Assembly: GCA_951640165.1 (NCBI GenBank)
Contig: OX621247.1
Location: 36,864,001-36,928,000, forward strand
From: Pseudoips prasinana
Lineage: Eukaryota; Arthropoda; Insecta; Lepidoptera; Nolidae
Reading direction: 5' to 3'
Length of the DNA: 64,000 bases
The notes beneath the pieces are model-generated. The model did no database searches. It saw only the letters and a program-made list of their open reading frames with translations, and had not been told where the DNA came from. Shown here piece after piece: positions 31,230 to 46,000 of this stretch. The translations under genes were made by a program, and so were the position numbers. Positions within the stretch are counted from its first letter, which is position 1; every line of letters starts with the position of its first letter.

Positions 31230-34200
31230 ACGTAATGTATGGGCAGAAACTACCCGCCACTACACCTCGGTTTGGGTGATGAAAAATCTAAGATTGCAAA
31301 TATCTTTAGAGTTATTGGTGCGATCACCGTGTATGCGGTGTCGTTAGATGCGTCTCGACGAGAGCTAGCCGGTAAGTAAATAATCAAGTTAGGGTACAGT
31401 AGAAAAATAATTAGGTATCACTGAAAAACTAGAATTTGTAGGTGAAAGTTAGGGTTTATATCAAAAAACTCAAATACCCTGTGTCTTACAACCGCAAATA
31501 TGGTGTTGGCGGATGCGTTTCCTTGAGTTTTTGATATTAGAACTATAAAAACTATATACACTATGTAAAAATAATAAGTAATTGACCAAAAACTATGTTT
31601 TCAGTACAAAATACACAGAAACTATTGTTTAGGGTCGATTTTAGAAATATATATGTATATTATAATGAAAACAAAGTCACTTTATATAATGGGGGGCTAA
31701 TATTAGACGATAGACACAAAAAGAATTATTGAAATCGAATGTTTGTGGATTGAGATATACGTAATGTATGGGCAGAAACTACCCGCCACTACACCTCGGT
31801 TTGGGTGATGAAAAATCTAAGATTGCAAATATCTTTAGAGTTATTGGTGCGATCACCGTGTATGCGGTGTCGTTAGATGCGTCTCGACGAGAGCTAGCCG
31901 GTAAGTAAATAATCAAGTTAGGGTACAGTAGAAAAATAATTAGGTATCACTGAAAAACTAGAATTTGTACGTGAAAGTTAGGGTTTATATCAAAAAACTC
32001 AAATACCCTGTGTCTTACAACCGCAAATATGGTGTTGGCGGATGCGTTTCCTTGAGTTTTTGATATTAGAACTATAAAAACTATATACACTATGTAAAAA
32101 TAATAAGTAATTGACCAAAAACTATGTTTTCAGTACAAAATACACAGAAACTATTGTTTAGGGTCGATTTTAGAAATATATATGTATATTATAATGAAAA
32201 CAAAGTCACTTTATATAATGGGGGGCTAATATTAGACGATAGACACAAAAAGAATTATTGAAATCGAATGTTTGTGGATTGAGATATACGTAATGTATGG
32301 GCAGAAACTACCCGCCACTACACCTCGGTTTGGGTGATGAAAAATCTAAGATTGCAAATATCTTTAGAGTTATTGGTGCGATCACCGTGTATGCGGTGTC
32401 GTTAGATGCGTCTCGACGAGAGCTAGCCGGTAAGTAAATAATCAAGTTAGGGTACAGTAGAAAAATAATTAGGTATCACTGAAAAACTAGAATTTGTACG
32501 TGAAAGTTAGGGTTTATATCAAAAAACTCAAATACCCTGTGTCTTACAACCGCAAATATGGTGTTGGCGGATGCGTTTCCTTGAGTTTTTGATATTAGAA
32601 CTATAAAAACTATATACACTATGTAAAAATAATAAGTAATTGACCAAAAACTATGTTTTCAGTACAAAATACACAGAAACTATTGTTTAGGGTCGATTTT
32701 AGAAATATATATGTATATTATAATGAAAACAAAGTCACTTTATATAATGGGGGGCTAATATTAGACGATAGACACAAAAAGAATTATTGAAATCGAATGT
32801 TTGTGGATTGAGATATACGTAATGTATGGGCAGAAACTACCCGCCACTACACCTCGGTTTGGGTGATGAAAAATCTAAGATTGCAAATATCTTTAGAGTT
32901 ATTGGTGCGATCACCGTGTATGCGGTGTCGTTAGATGCGTCTCGACGAGAGCTAGCCGGTAAGTAAATAATCAAGTTAGGGTACAGTAGAAAAATAATTA
33001 GGTATCACTGAAAAACTAGAATTTGTAGGTGAAAGTTAGGGTTTATATCAAAAAACTCAAATACCCTGTGTCTTACAACCGCAAATATGGTGTTGGCGGA
33101 TGCGTTTCCTTGAGTTTTTGATATTAGAACTATAAAAACTATATACACTATGTAAAAATAATAAGTAATTGACCAAAAACTATGTTTTCAGTACAAAATA
33201 CACAGAAACTATTGTTTAGGGTCGATTTTAGAAATATATATGTATATTATAATGAAAACAAAGTCACTTTATATAATGGGGGGCTAATATTAGACGATAG
33301 ACACAAAAAGAATTATTGAAATCGAATGTTTGTGGATTGAGATATACGTAATGTATGGGCAGAAACTACCCGCGACTACACCTCGGTTTGGGTGATGAAA
33401 AATCTAAGATTGCAAATATCTTTAGAGTTATTGGTGCGATCACCGTGTATGCGGTGTCGTTAGATGCGTCTCGACGAGAGCTAGCCGGTAAGTAAATAAT
33501 CAAGTTAGGGTACAGTAGAAAAATAATTAGGTATCACTGAAAAACTAGAATTTGTACGTGAAAGTTAGGGTTTATATCAAAAAACTCAAATACCCTGTGT
33601 CTTACAACCGCAAATATGGTGTTGGCGGATGCGTTTCCTTGAGTTTTTGATATTAGAACTATAAAAACTATATACACTATGTAAAAATAATAAGTAATTG
33701 ACCAAAAACTATGTTTTCAGTACAAAATACACAGAAACTATTGTTTAGGGTCGATTTTAGAAATATATATGTATATTATAATGAAAACAAAGTCACTTTA
33801 TATAATGGGGGGCTAATATTAGACGATAGACACAAAAAGAATTATTGAAATCGAATGTTTGTGGATTGAGATATACGTAATGTATGGGCAGAAACTACCC
33901 GCCACTACACCTCGGTTTGGGTGATGAAAAATCTAAGATTGCAAATATCTTTAGAGTTATTGGTGCGATCACCGTGTATGCGGTGTCGTTAGATGCGTCT
34001 CGACGAGAGCTAGCCGGTAAGTAAATAATCAAGTTAGGGTACAGTAGAAAAATAATTAGGTATCACTGAAAAACTAGAATTTGTACGTGAAAGTTAGGGT
34101 TTATATCAAAAAACTCAAATACCCTGTGTCTTACAACCGCAAATATGGTGTTGGCGGATGCGTTTCCTTGAGTTTTTGATATTAGAACTATAAAAACTAT

Positions 34201-37048
34201 ATACACTATGTAAAAATAATAAGTAATTGACCAAAAACTATGTTTTCAGTACAAAATACACAGAAACTATTGTTTAGGGTCGATTTTAGAAATATATATG
34301 TATATTATAATGAAAACAAAGTCACTTTATATAATGGGGGGCTAATATTAGACGATAGACACAAAAAGAATTATTGAAATCGAATGTTTGTGGATTGAGA
34401 TATACGTAATGTATGGGCAGAAACTACCCGCCACTACACCTCGGTTTGGGTGATGAAAAATCTAAGATTGCAAATATCTTTAGAGTTATTGGTGCGATCA
34501 CCGTGTATGCGGTGTCGTTAGATGCGTCTCGACGAGAGCTAGCCGGTAAGTAAATAATCAAGTTAGGGTACAGTAGAAAAATAATTAGGTATCACTGAAA
34601 AACTAGAATTTGTACGTGAAAGTTAGGGTTTATATCAAAAAACTCAAATACCCTGTGTCTTACAACCGCAAATATGGTGTTGGCGGATGCGTTTCCTTGA
34701 GTTTTTGATATTAGAACTATAAAAACTATATACACTATGTAAAAATAATAAGTAATTGACCAAAAACTATGTTTTCAGTACAAAATACACAGAAACTATT
34801 GTTTAGGGTCGATTTTAGAAATATATATGTATATTATAATGAAAACAAAGTCACTTTATATAATGGGGGGCTAATATTAGACGATAGACACAAAAAGAAT
34901 TATTGAAATCGAATGTTTGTGGATTGAGATATACGTAATGTATGGGCAGAAACTACCCGCCACTACACCTCGGTTTGGGTGATGAAAAATCTAAGATTGC
35001 AAATATCTTTAGAGTTATTGGTGCGATCACCGTGTATGCGGTGTCGTTAGATGCGTCTCGACGAGAGCTAGCCGGTAAGTAAATAATCAAGTTAGGGTAC
35101 AGTAGAAAAATAATTAGGTATCACTGAAAAACTAGAATTTGTACGTGAAAGTTAGGGTTTATATCAAAAAACTCAAATACCCTGTGTCTTACAACCGCAA
35201 ATATGGTGTTGGCGGATGCGTTTCCTTGAGTTTTTGATATTAGAACTATAAAAACTATATACACTATGTAAAAATAATAAGTAATTGACCAAAAACTATG
35301 TTTTCAGTACAAAATACACAGAAACTATTGTTTAGGGTCGATTTTAGAAATATATATGTATATTATAATGAAAACAAAGTCACTTTATATAATGGGGGGC
35401 TAATATTAGACGATAGACACAAAAAGAATTATTGAAATCGAATGTTTGTGGATTGAGATATACGTAATGTATGGGCAGAAACTACCCGCCACTACACCTC
35501 GGTTTGGGTGATGAAAAATCTAAGATTGCAAATATCTTTAGAGTTATTGGTGCGATCACCGTGTATGCGGTGTCGTTAGATGCGTCTCGACGAGAGCTAG
35601 CCGGTAAGTAAATAATCAAGTTAGGGTACAGTAGAAAAATAATTAGGTATCACTGAAAAACTAGAATTTGTAGGTGAAAGTTAGGGTTTATATCAAAAAA
35701 CTCAAATACCCTGTGTCTTACAACCGCAAATATGGTGTTGGCGGATGCGTTTCCTTGAGTTTTTGATATTAGAACTATAAAAACTATATACACTATGTAA
35801 AAATAATAAGTAATTGACCAAAAACTATGTTTTCAGTACAAAATACACAGAAACTATTGTTTAGGGTCGATTTTAGAAATATATATGTATATTATAATGA
35901 AAACAAAGTCACTTTATATAATGGGGGGCTAATATTAGACGATAGACACAAAAAGAATTATTGAAATCGAATGTTTGTGGATTGAGATATACGTAATGTA
36001 TGGGCAGAAACTACCCGCGACTACACCTCGGTTTGGGTGATGAAAAATCTAAGATTGCAAATATCTTTAGAGTTATTGGTGCGATCACCGTGTATGCGGT
36101 GTCGTTAGATGCGTCTCGACGAGAGCTAGCCGGTAAGTAAATAATCAAGTTAGGGTACAGTAGAAAAATAATTAGGTATCACTGAAAAACTAGAATTTGT
36201 AGGTGAAAGTTAGGGTTTATATCAAAAAACTCAAATACCCTGTGTCTTACAACCGCAAATATGGTGTTGGCGGATGCGTTTCCTTGAGTTTTTGATATTA
36301 GAACTATAAAAACTATATACACTATGTAAAAATAATAAGTAATTGACCAAAAACTATGTTTTCAGTACAAAATACACAGAAACTATTGTTTAGGGTCGAT
36401 TTTAGAAATATATATGTATATTATAATGAAAACAAAGTCACTTTATATAATGGGGGGCTAATATTAGACGATAGACACAAAAAGAATTATTGAAATCGAA
36501 TGTTTGTGGATTGAGATATACGTAATGTATGGGCAGAAACTACCCGCCACTACACCTCGGTTTGGGTGATGAAAAATCTAAGATTGCAAATATCTTTAGA
36601 GTTATTGGTGCGATCACCGTGTATGCGGTGTCGTTAGATGCGTCTCGACGAGAGCTAGCCGGTAAGTAAATAATCAAGTTAGGGTACAGTAGAAAAATAA
36701 TTAGGTATCACTGAAAAACTAGAATTTGTAGGTGAAAGTTAGGGTTTATATCAAAAAACTCAAATACCCTGTGTCTTACAACCGCAAATATGGTGTTGGC
36801 GGATGCGTTTCCTTGAGTTTTTGATATTAGAACTATAAAAACTATATACACTATGTAAAAATAATAAGTAATTGACCAAAAACTATGTTTTCAGTACAAA
36901 ATACACAGAAACTATTGTTTAGGGTCGATTTTAGAAATATATATGTATATTATAATGAAAACAAAGTCACTTTATATAATGGGGGGCTAATATTAGACGA
37001 TAGACACAAAAAGAATTATTGAAATCGAATGTTTGTGGATTGAGATAT
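31230..37048 (+). repeat. Satellite higher-order block B, second copy (monomers 60-70)
   Basis: Repeats the G C C G C C C C G G G order, with CCCGCGACT in monomers 64 and 69, exactly 20 monomers (10580 bp) after block B copy 1. A separate pair, monomers 54-56 and 76-78, also shares its pattern (G, G plus CGCG, G plus CGCG), but at an offset of 22. Confidence 0.8.
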
Positions 37049-40000
37049 ACGTAATGTATGGGCAGAAACTACCCGCCACTACACCTCGGTTTGGGTGATG
37101 AAAAATCTAAGATTGCAAATATCTTTAGAGTTATTGGTGCGATCACCGTGTATGCGGTGTCGTTAGATGCGTCTCGACGAGAGCTAGCCGGTAAGTAAAT
37201 AATCAAGTTAGGGTACAGTAGAAAAATAATTAGGTATCACTGAAAAACTAGAATTTGTACGTGAAAGTTAGGGTTTATATCAAAAAACTCAAATACCCTG
37301 TGTCTTACAACCGCAAATATGGTGTTGGCGGATGCGTTTCCTTGAGTTTTTGATATTAGAACTATAAAAACTATATACACTATGTAAAAATAATAAGTAA
37401 TTGACCAAAAACTATGTTTTCAGTACAAAATACACAGAAACTATTGTTTAGGGTCGATTTTAGAAATATATATGTATATTATAATGAAAACAAAGTCACT
37501 TTATATAATGGGGGGCTAATATTAGACGATAGACACAAAAAGAATTATTGAAATCGAATGTTTGTGGATTGAGATATACGTAATGTATGGGCAGAAACTA
37601 CCCGCCACTACACCTCGGTTTGGGTGATGAAAAATCTAAGATTGCAAATATCTTTAGAGTTATTGGTGCGATCACCGTGTATGCGGTGTCGTTAGATGCG
37701 TCTCGACGAGAGCTAGCCGGTAAGTAAATAATCAAGTTAGGGTACAGTAGAAAAATAATTAGGTATCACTGAAAAACTAGAATTTGTACGTGAAAGTTAG
37801 GGTTTATATCAAAAAACTCAAATACCCTGTGTCTTACAACCGCAAATATGGTGTTGGCGGATGCGTTTCCTTGAGTTTTTGATATTAGAACTATAAAAAC
37901 TATATACACTATGTAAAAATAATAAGTAATTGACCAAAAACTATGTTTTCAGTACAAAATACACAGAAACTATTGTTTAGGGTCGATTTTAGAAATATAT
38001 ATGTATATTATAATGAAAACAAAGTCACTTTATATAATGGGGGGCTAATATTAGACGATAGACACAAAAAGAATTATTGAAATCGAATGTTTGTGGATTG
38101 AGATATACGTAATGTATGGGCAGAAACTACCCGCCACTACACCTCGGTTTGGGTGATGAAAAATCTAAGATTGCAAATATCTTTAGAGTTATTGGTGCGA
38201 TCACCGTGTATGCGGTGTCGTTAGATGCGTCTCGACGAGAGCTAGCCGGTAAGTAAATAATCAAGTTAGGGTACAGTAGAAAAATAATTAGGTATCACTG
38301 AAAAACTAGAATTTGTACGTGAAAGTTAGGGTTTATATCAAAAAACTCAAATACCCTGTGTCTTACAACCGCAAATATGGTGTTGGCGGATGCGTTTCCT
38401 TGAGTTTTTGATATTAGAACTATAAAAACTATATACACTATGTAAAAATAATAAGTAATTGACCAAAAACTATGTTTTCAGTACAAAATACACAGAAACT
38501 ATTGTTTAGGGTCGATTTTAGAAATATATATGTATATTATAATGAAAACAAAGTCACTTTATATAATGGGGGGCTAATATTAGACGATAGACACAAAAAG
38601 AATTATTGAAATCGAATGTTTGTGGATTGAGATATACGTAATGTATGGGCAGAAACTACCCGCCACTACACCTCGGTTTGGGTGATGAAAAATCTAAGAT
38701 TGCAAATATCTTTAGAGTTATTGGTGCGATCACCGTGTATGCGGTGTCGTTAGATGCGTCTCGACGAGAGCTAGCCGGTAAGTAAATAATCAAGTTAGGG
38801 TACAGTAGAAAAATAATTAGGTATCACTGAAAAACTAGAATTTGTACGTGAAAGTTAGGGTTTATATCAAAAAACTCAAATACCCTGTGTCTTACAACCG
38901 CAAATATGGTGTTGGCGGATGCGTTTCCTTGAGTTTTTGATATTAGAACTATAAAAACTATATACACTATGTAAAAATAATAAGTAATTGACCAAAAACT
39001 ATGTTTTCAGTACAAAATACACAGAAACTATTGTTTAGGGTCGATTTTAGAAATATATATGTATATTATAATGAAAACAAAGTCACTTTATATAATGGGG
39101 GGCTAATATTAGACGATAGACACAAAAAGAATTATTGAAATCGAATGTTTGTGGATTGAGATATACGTAATGTATGGGCAGAAACTACCCGCCACTACAC
39201 CTCGGTTTGGGTGATGAAAAATCTAAGATTGCAAATATCTTTAGAGTTATTGGTGCGATCACCGTGTATGCGGTGTCGTTAGATGCGTCTCGACGAGAGC
39301 TAGCCGGTAAGTAAATAATCAAGTTAGGGTACAGTAGAAAAATAATTAGGTATCACTGAAAAACTAGAATTTGTACGTGAAAGTTAGGGTTTATATCAAA
39401 AAACTCAAATACCCTGTGTCTTACAACCGCAAATATGGTGTTGGCGGATGCGTTTCCTTGAGTTTTTGATATTAGAACTATAAAAACTATATACACTATG
39501 TAAAAATAATAAGTAATTGACCAAAAACTATGTTTTCAGTACAAAATACACAGAAACTATTGTTTAGGGTCGATTTTAGAAATATATATGTATATTATAA
39601 TGAAAACAAAGTCACTTTATATAATGGGGGGCTAATATTAGACGATAGACACAAAAAGAATTATTGAAATCGAATGTTTGTGGATTGAGATATACGTAAT
39701 GTATGGGCAGAAACTACCCGCCACTACACCTCGGTTTGGGTGATGAAAAATCTAAGATTGCAAATATCTTTAGAGTTATTGGTGCGATCACCGTGTATGC
39801 GGTGTCGTTAGATGCGTCTCGACGAGAGCTAGCCGGTAAGTAAATAATCAAGTTAGGGTACAGTAGAAAAATAATTAGGTATCACTGAAAAACTAGAATT
39901 TGTAGGTGAAAGTTAGGGTTTATATCAAAAAACTCAAATACCCTGTGTCTTACAACCGCAAATATGGTGTTGGCGGATGCGTTTCCTTGAGTTTTTGATA

Positions 40001-43000
40001 TTAGAACTATAAAAACTATATACACTATGTAAAAATAATAAGTAATTGACCAAAAACTATGTTTTCAGTACAAAATACACAGAAACTATTGTTTAGGGTC
40101 GATTTTAGAAATATATATGTATATTATAATGAAAACAAAGTCACTTTATATAATGGGGGGCTAATATTAGACGATAGACACAAAAAGAATTATTGAAATC
40201 GAATGTTTGTGGATTGAGATATACGTAATGTATGGGCAGAAACTACCCGCGACTACACCTCGGTTTGGGTGATGAAAAATCTAAGATTGCAAATATCTTT
40301 AGAGTTATTGGTGCGATCACCGTGTATGCGGTGTCGTTAGATGCGTCTCGACGAGAGCTAGCCGGTAAGTAAATAATCAAGTTAGGGTACAGTAGAAAAA
40401 TAATTAGGTATCACTGAAAAACTAGAATTTGTAGGTGAAAGTTAGGGTTTATATCAAAAAACTCAAATACCCTGTGTCTTACAACCGCAAATATGGTGTT
40501 GGCGGATGCGTTTCCTTGAGTTTTTGATATTAGAACTATAAAAACTATATACACTATGTAAAAATAATAAGTAATTGACCAAAAACTATGTTTTCAGTAC
40601 AAAATACACAGAAACTATTGTTTAGGGTCGATTTTAGAAATATATATGTATATTATAATGAAAACAAAGTCACTTTATATAATGGGGGGCTAATATTAGA
40701 CGATAGACACAAAAAGAATTATTGAAATCGAATGTTTGTGGATTGAGATATACGTAATGTATGGGCAGAAACTACCCGCGACTACACCTCGGTTTGGGTG
40801 ATGAAAAATCTAAGATTGCAAATATCTTTAGAGTTATTGGTGCGATCACCGTGTATGCGGTGTCGTTAGATGCGTCTCGACGAGAGCTAGCCGGTAAGTA
40901 AATAATCAAGTTAGGGTACAGTAGAAAAATAATTAGGTATCACTGAAAAACTAGAATTTGTAGGTGAAAGTTAGGGTTTATATCAAAAAACTCAAATACC
41001 CTGTGTCTTACAACCGCAAATATGGTGTTGGCGGATGCGTTTCCTTGAGTTTTTGATATTAGAACTATAAAAACTATATACACTATGTAAAAATAATAAG
41101 TAATTGACCAAAAACTATGTTTTCAGTACAAAATACACAGAAACTATTGTTTAGGGTCGATTTTAGAAATATATATGTATATTATAATGAAAACAAAGTC
41201 ACTTTATATAATGGGGGGCTAATATTAGACGATAGACACAAAAAGAATTATTGAAATCGAATGTTTGTGGATTGAGATATACGTAATGTATGGGCAGAAA
41301 CTACCCGCCACTACACCTCGGTTTGGGTGATGAAAAATCTAAGATTGCAAATATCTTTAGAGTTATTGGTGCGATCACCGTGTATGCGGTGTCGTTAGAT
41401 GCGTCTCGACGAGAGCTAGCCGGTAAGTAAATAATCAAGTTAGGGTACAGTAGAAAAATAATTAGGTATCACTGAAAAACTAGAATTTGTACGTGAAAGT
41501 TAGGGTTTATATCAAAAAACTCAAATACCCTGTGTCTTACAACCGCAAATATGGTGTTGGCGGATGCGTTTCCTTGAGTTTTTGATATTAGAACTATAAA
41601 AACTATATACACTATGTAAAAATAATAAGTAATTGACCAAAAACTATGTTTTCAGTACAAAATACACAGAAACTATTGTTTAGGGTCGATTTTAGAAATA
41701 TATATGTATATTATAATGAAAACAAAGTCACTTTATATAATGGGGGGCTAATATTAGACGATAGACACAAAAAGAATTATTGAAATCGAATGTTTGTGGA
41801 TTGAGATATACGTAATGTATGGGCAGAAACTACCCGCCACTACACCTCGGTTTGGGTGATGAAAAATCTAAGATTGCAAATATCTTTAGAGTTATTGGTG
41901 CGATCACCGTGTATGCGGTGTCGTTAGATGCGTCTCGACGAGAGCTAGCCGGTAAGTAAATAATCAAGTTAGGGTACAGTAGAAAAATAATTAGGTATCA
42001 CTGAAAAACTAGAATTTGTACGTGAAAGTTAGGGTTTATATCAAAAAACTCAAATACCCTGTGTCTTACAACCGCAAATATGGTGTTGGCGGATGCGTTT
42101 CCTTGAGTTTTTGATATTAGAACTATAAAAACTATATACACTATGTAAAAATAATAAGTAATTGACCAAAAACTATGTTTTCAGTACAAAATACACAGAA
42201 ACTATTGTTTAGGGTCGATTTTAGAAATATATATGTATATTATAATGAAAACAAAGTCACTTTATATAATGGGGGGCTAATATTAGACGATAGACACAAA
42301 AAGAATTATTGAAATCGAATGTTTGTGGATTGAGATATACGTAATGTATGGGCAGAAACTACCCGCCACTACACCTCGGTTTGGGTGATGAAAAATCTAA
42401 GATTGCAAATATCTTTAGAGTTATTGGTGCGATCACCGTGTATGCGGTGTCGTTAGATGCGTCTCGACGAGAGCTAGCCGGTAAGTAAATAATCAAGTTA
42501 GGGTACAGTAGAAAAATAATTAGGTATCACTGAAAAACTAGAATTTGTACGTGAAAGTTAGGGTTTATATCAAAAAACTCAAATACCCTGTGTCTTACAA
42601 CCGCAAATATGGTGTTGGCGGATGCGTTTCCTTGAGTTTTTGATATTAGAACTATAAAAACTATATACACTATGTAAAAATAATAAGTAATTGACCAAAA
42701 ACTATGTTTTCAGTACAAAATACACAGAAACTATTGTTTAGGGTCGATTTTAGAAATATATATGTATATTATAATGAAAACAAAGTCACTTTATATAATG
42801 GGGGGCTAATATTAGACGATAGACACAAAAAGAATTATTGAAATCGAATGTTTGTGGATTGAGATATACGTAATGTATGGGCAGAAACTACCCGCCACTA
42901 CACCTCGGTTTGGGTGATGAAAAATCTAAGATTGCAAATATCTTTAGAGTTATTGGTGCGATCACCGTGTATGCGGTGTCGTTAGATGCGTCTCGACGAG

Positions 43001-46000
43001 AGCTAGCCGGTAAGTAAATAATCAAGTTAGGGTACAGTAGAAAAATAATTAGGTATCACTGAAAAACTAGAATTTGTAGGTGAAAGTTAGGGTTTATATC
43101 AAAAAACTCAAATACCCTGTGTCTTACAACCGCAAATATGGTGTTGGCGGATGCGTTTCCTTGAGTTTTTGATATTAGAACTATAAAAACTATATACACT
43201 ATGTAAAAATAATAAGTAATTGACCAAAAACTATGTTTTCAGTACAAAATACACAGAAACTATTGTTTAGGGTCGATTTTAGAAATATATATGTATATTA
43301 TAATGAAAACAAAGTCACTTTATATAATGGGGGGCTAATATTAGACGATAGACACAAAAAGAATTATTGAAATCGAATGTTTGTGGATTGAGATATACGT
43401 AATGTATGGGCAGAAACTACCCGCCACTACACCTCGGTTTGGGTGATGAAAAATCTAAGATTGCAAATATCTTTAGAGTTATTGGTGCGATCACCGTGTA
43501 TGCGGTGTCGTTAGATGCGTCTCGACGAGAGCTAGCCGGTAAGTAAATAATCAAGTTAGGGTACAGTAGAAAAATAATTAGGTATCACTGAAAAACTAGA
43601 ATTTGTAGGTGAAAGTTAGGGTTTATATCAAAAAACTCAAATACCCTGTGTCTTACAACCGCAAATATGGTGTTGGCGGATGCGTTTCCTTGAGTTTTTG
43701 ATATTAGAACTATAAAAACTATATACACTATGTAAAAATAATAAGTAATTGACCAAAAACTATGTTTTCAGTACAAAATACACAGAAACTATTGTTTAGG
43801 GTCGATTTTAGAAATATATATGTATATTATAATGAAAACAAAGTCACTTTATATAATGGGGGGCTAATATTAGACGATAGACACAAAAAGAATTATTGAA
43901 ATCGAATGTTTGTGGATTGAGATATACGTAATGTATGGGCAGAAACTACCCGCCACTACACCTCGGTTTGGGTGATGAAAAATCTAAGATTGCAAATATC
44001 TTTAGAGTTATTGGTGCGATCACCGTGTATGCGGTGTCGTTAGATGCGTCTCGACGAGAGCTAGCCGGTAAGTAAATAATCAAGTTAGGGTACAGTAGAA
44101 AAATAATTAGGTATCACTGAAAAACTAGAATTTGTAGGTGAAAGTTAGGGTTTATATCAAAAAACTCAAATACCCTGTGTCTTACAACCGCAAATATGGT
44201 GTTGGCGGATGCGTTTCCTTGAGTTTTTGATATTAGAACTATAAAAACTATATACACTATGTAAAAATAATAAGTAATTGACCAAAAACTATGTTTTCAG
44301 TACAAAATACACAGAAACTATTGTTTAGGGTCGATTTTAGAAATATATATGTATATTATAATGAAAACAAAGTCACTTTATATAATGGGGGGCTAATATT
44401 AGACGATAGACACAAAAAGAATTATTGAAATCGAATGTTTGTGGATTGAGATATACGTAATGTATGGGCAGAAACTACCCGCCACTACACCTCGGTTTGG
44501 GTGATGAAAAATCTAAGATTGCAAATATCTTTAGAGTTATTGGTGCGATCACCGTGTATGCGGTGTCGTTAGATGCGTCTCGACGAGAGCTAGCCGGTAA
44601 GTAAATAATCAAGTTAGGGTACAGTAGAAAAATAATTAGGTATCACTGAAAAACTAGAATTTGTACGTGAAAGTTAGGGTTTATATCAAAAAACTCAAAT
44701 ACCCTGTGTCTTACAACCGCAAATATGGTGTTGGCGGATGCGTTTCCTTGAGTTTTTGATATTAGAACTATAAAAACTATATACACTATGTAAAAATAAT
44801 AAGTAATTGACCAAAAACTATGTTTTCAGTACAAAATACACAGAAACTATTGTTTAGGGTCGATTTTAGAAATATATATGTATATTATAATGAAAACAAA
44901 GTCACTTTATATAATGGGGGGCTAATATTAGACGATAGACACAAAAAGAATTATTGAAATCGAATGTTTGTGGATTGAGATATACGTAATGTATGGGCAG
45001 AAACTACCCGCCACTACACCTCGGTTTGGGTGATGAAAAATCTAAGATTGCAAATATCTTTAGAGTTATTGGTGCGATCACCGTGTATGCGGTGTCGTTA
45101 GATGCGTCTCGACGAGAGCTAGCCGGTAAGTAAATAATCAAGTTAGGGTACAGTAGAAAAATAATTAGGTATCACTGAAAAACTAGAATTTGTACGTGAA
45201 AGTTAGGGTTTATATCAAAAAACTCAAATACCCTGTGTCTTACAACCGCAAATATGGTGTTGGCGGATGCGTTTCCTTGAGTTTTTGATATTAGAACTAT
45301 AAAAACTATATACACTATGTAAAAATAATAAGTAATTGACCAAAAACTATGTTTTCAGTACAAAATACACAGAAACTATTGTTTAGGGTCGATTTTAGAA
45401 ATATATATGTATATTATAATGAAAACAAAGTCACTTTATATAATGGGGGGCTAATATTAGACGATAGACACAAAAAGAATTATTGAAATCGAATGTTTGT
45501 GGATTGAGATATACGTAATGTATGGGCAGAAACTACCCGCCACTACACCTCGGTTTGGGTGATGAAAAATCTAAGATTGCAAATATCTTTAGAGTTATTG
45601 GTGCGATCACCGTGTATGCGGTGTCGTTAGATGCGTCTCGACGAGAGCTAGCCGGTAAGTAAATAATCAAGTTAGGGTACAGTAGAAAAATAATTAGGTA
45701 TCACTGAAAAACTAGAATTTGTAGGTGAAAGTTAGGGTTTATATCAAAAAACTCAAATACCCTGTGTCTTACAACCGCAAATATGGTGTTGGCGGATGCG
45801 TTTCCTTGAGTTTTTGATATTAGAACTATAAAAACTATATACACTATGTAAAAATAATAAGTAATTGACCAAAAACTATGTTTTCAGTACAAAATACACA
45901 GAAACTATTGTTTAGGGTCGATTTTAGAAATATATATGTATATTATAATGAAAACAAAGTCACTTTATATAATGGGGGGCTAATATTAGACGATAGACAC

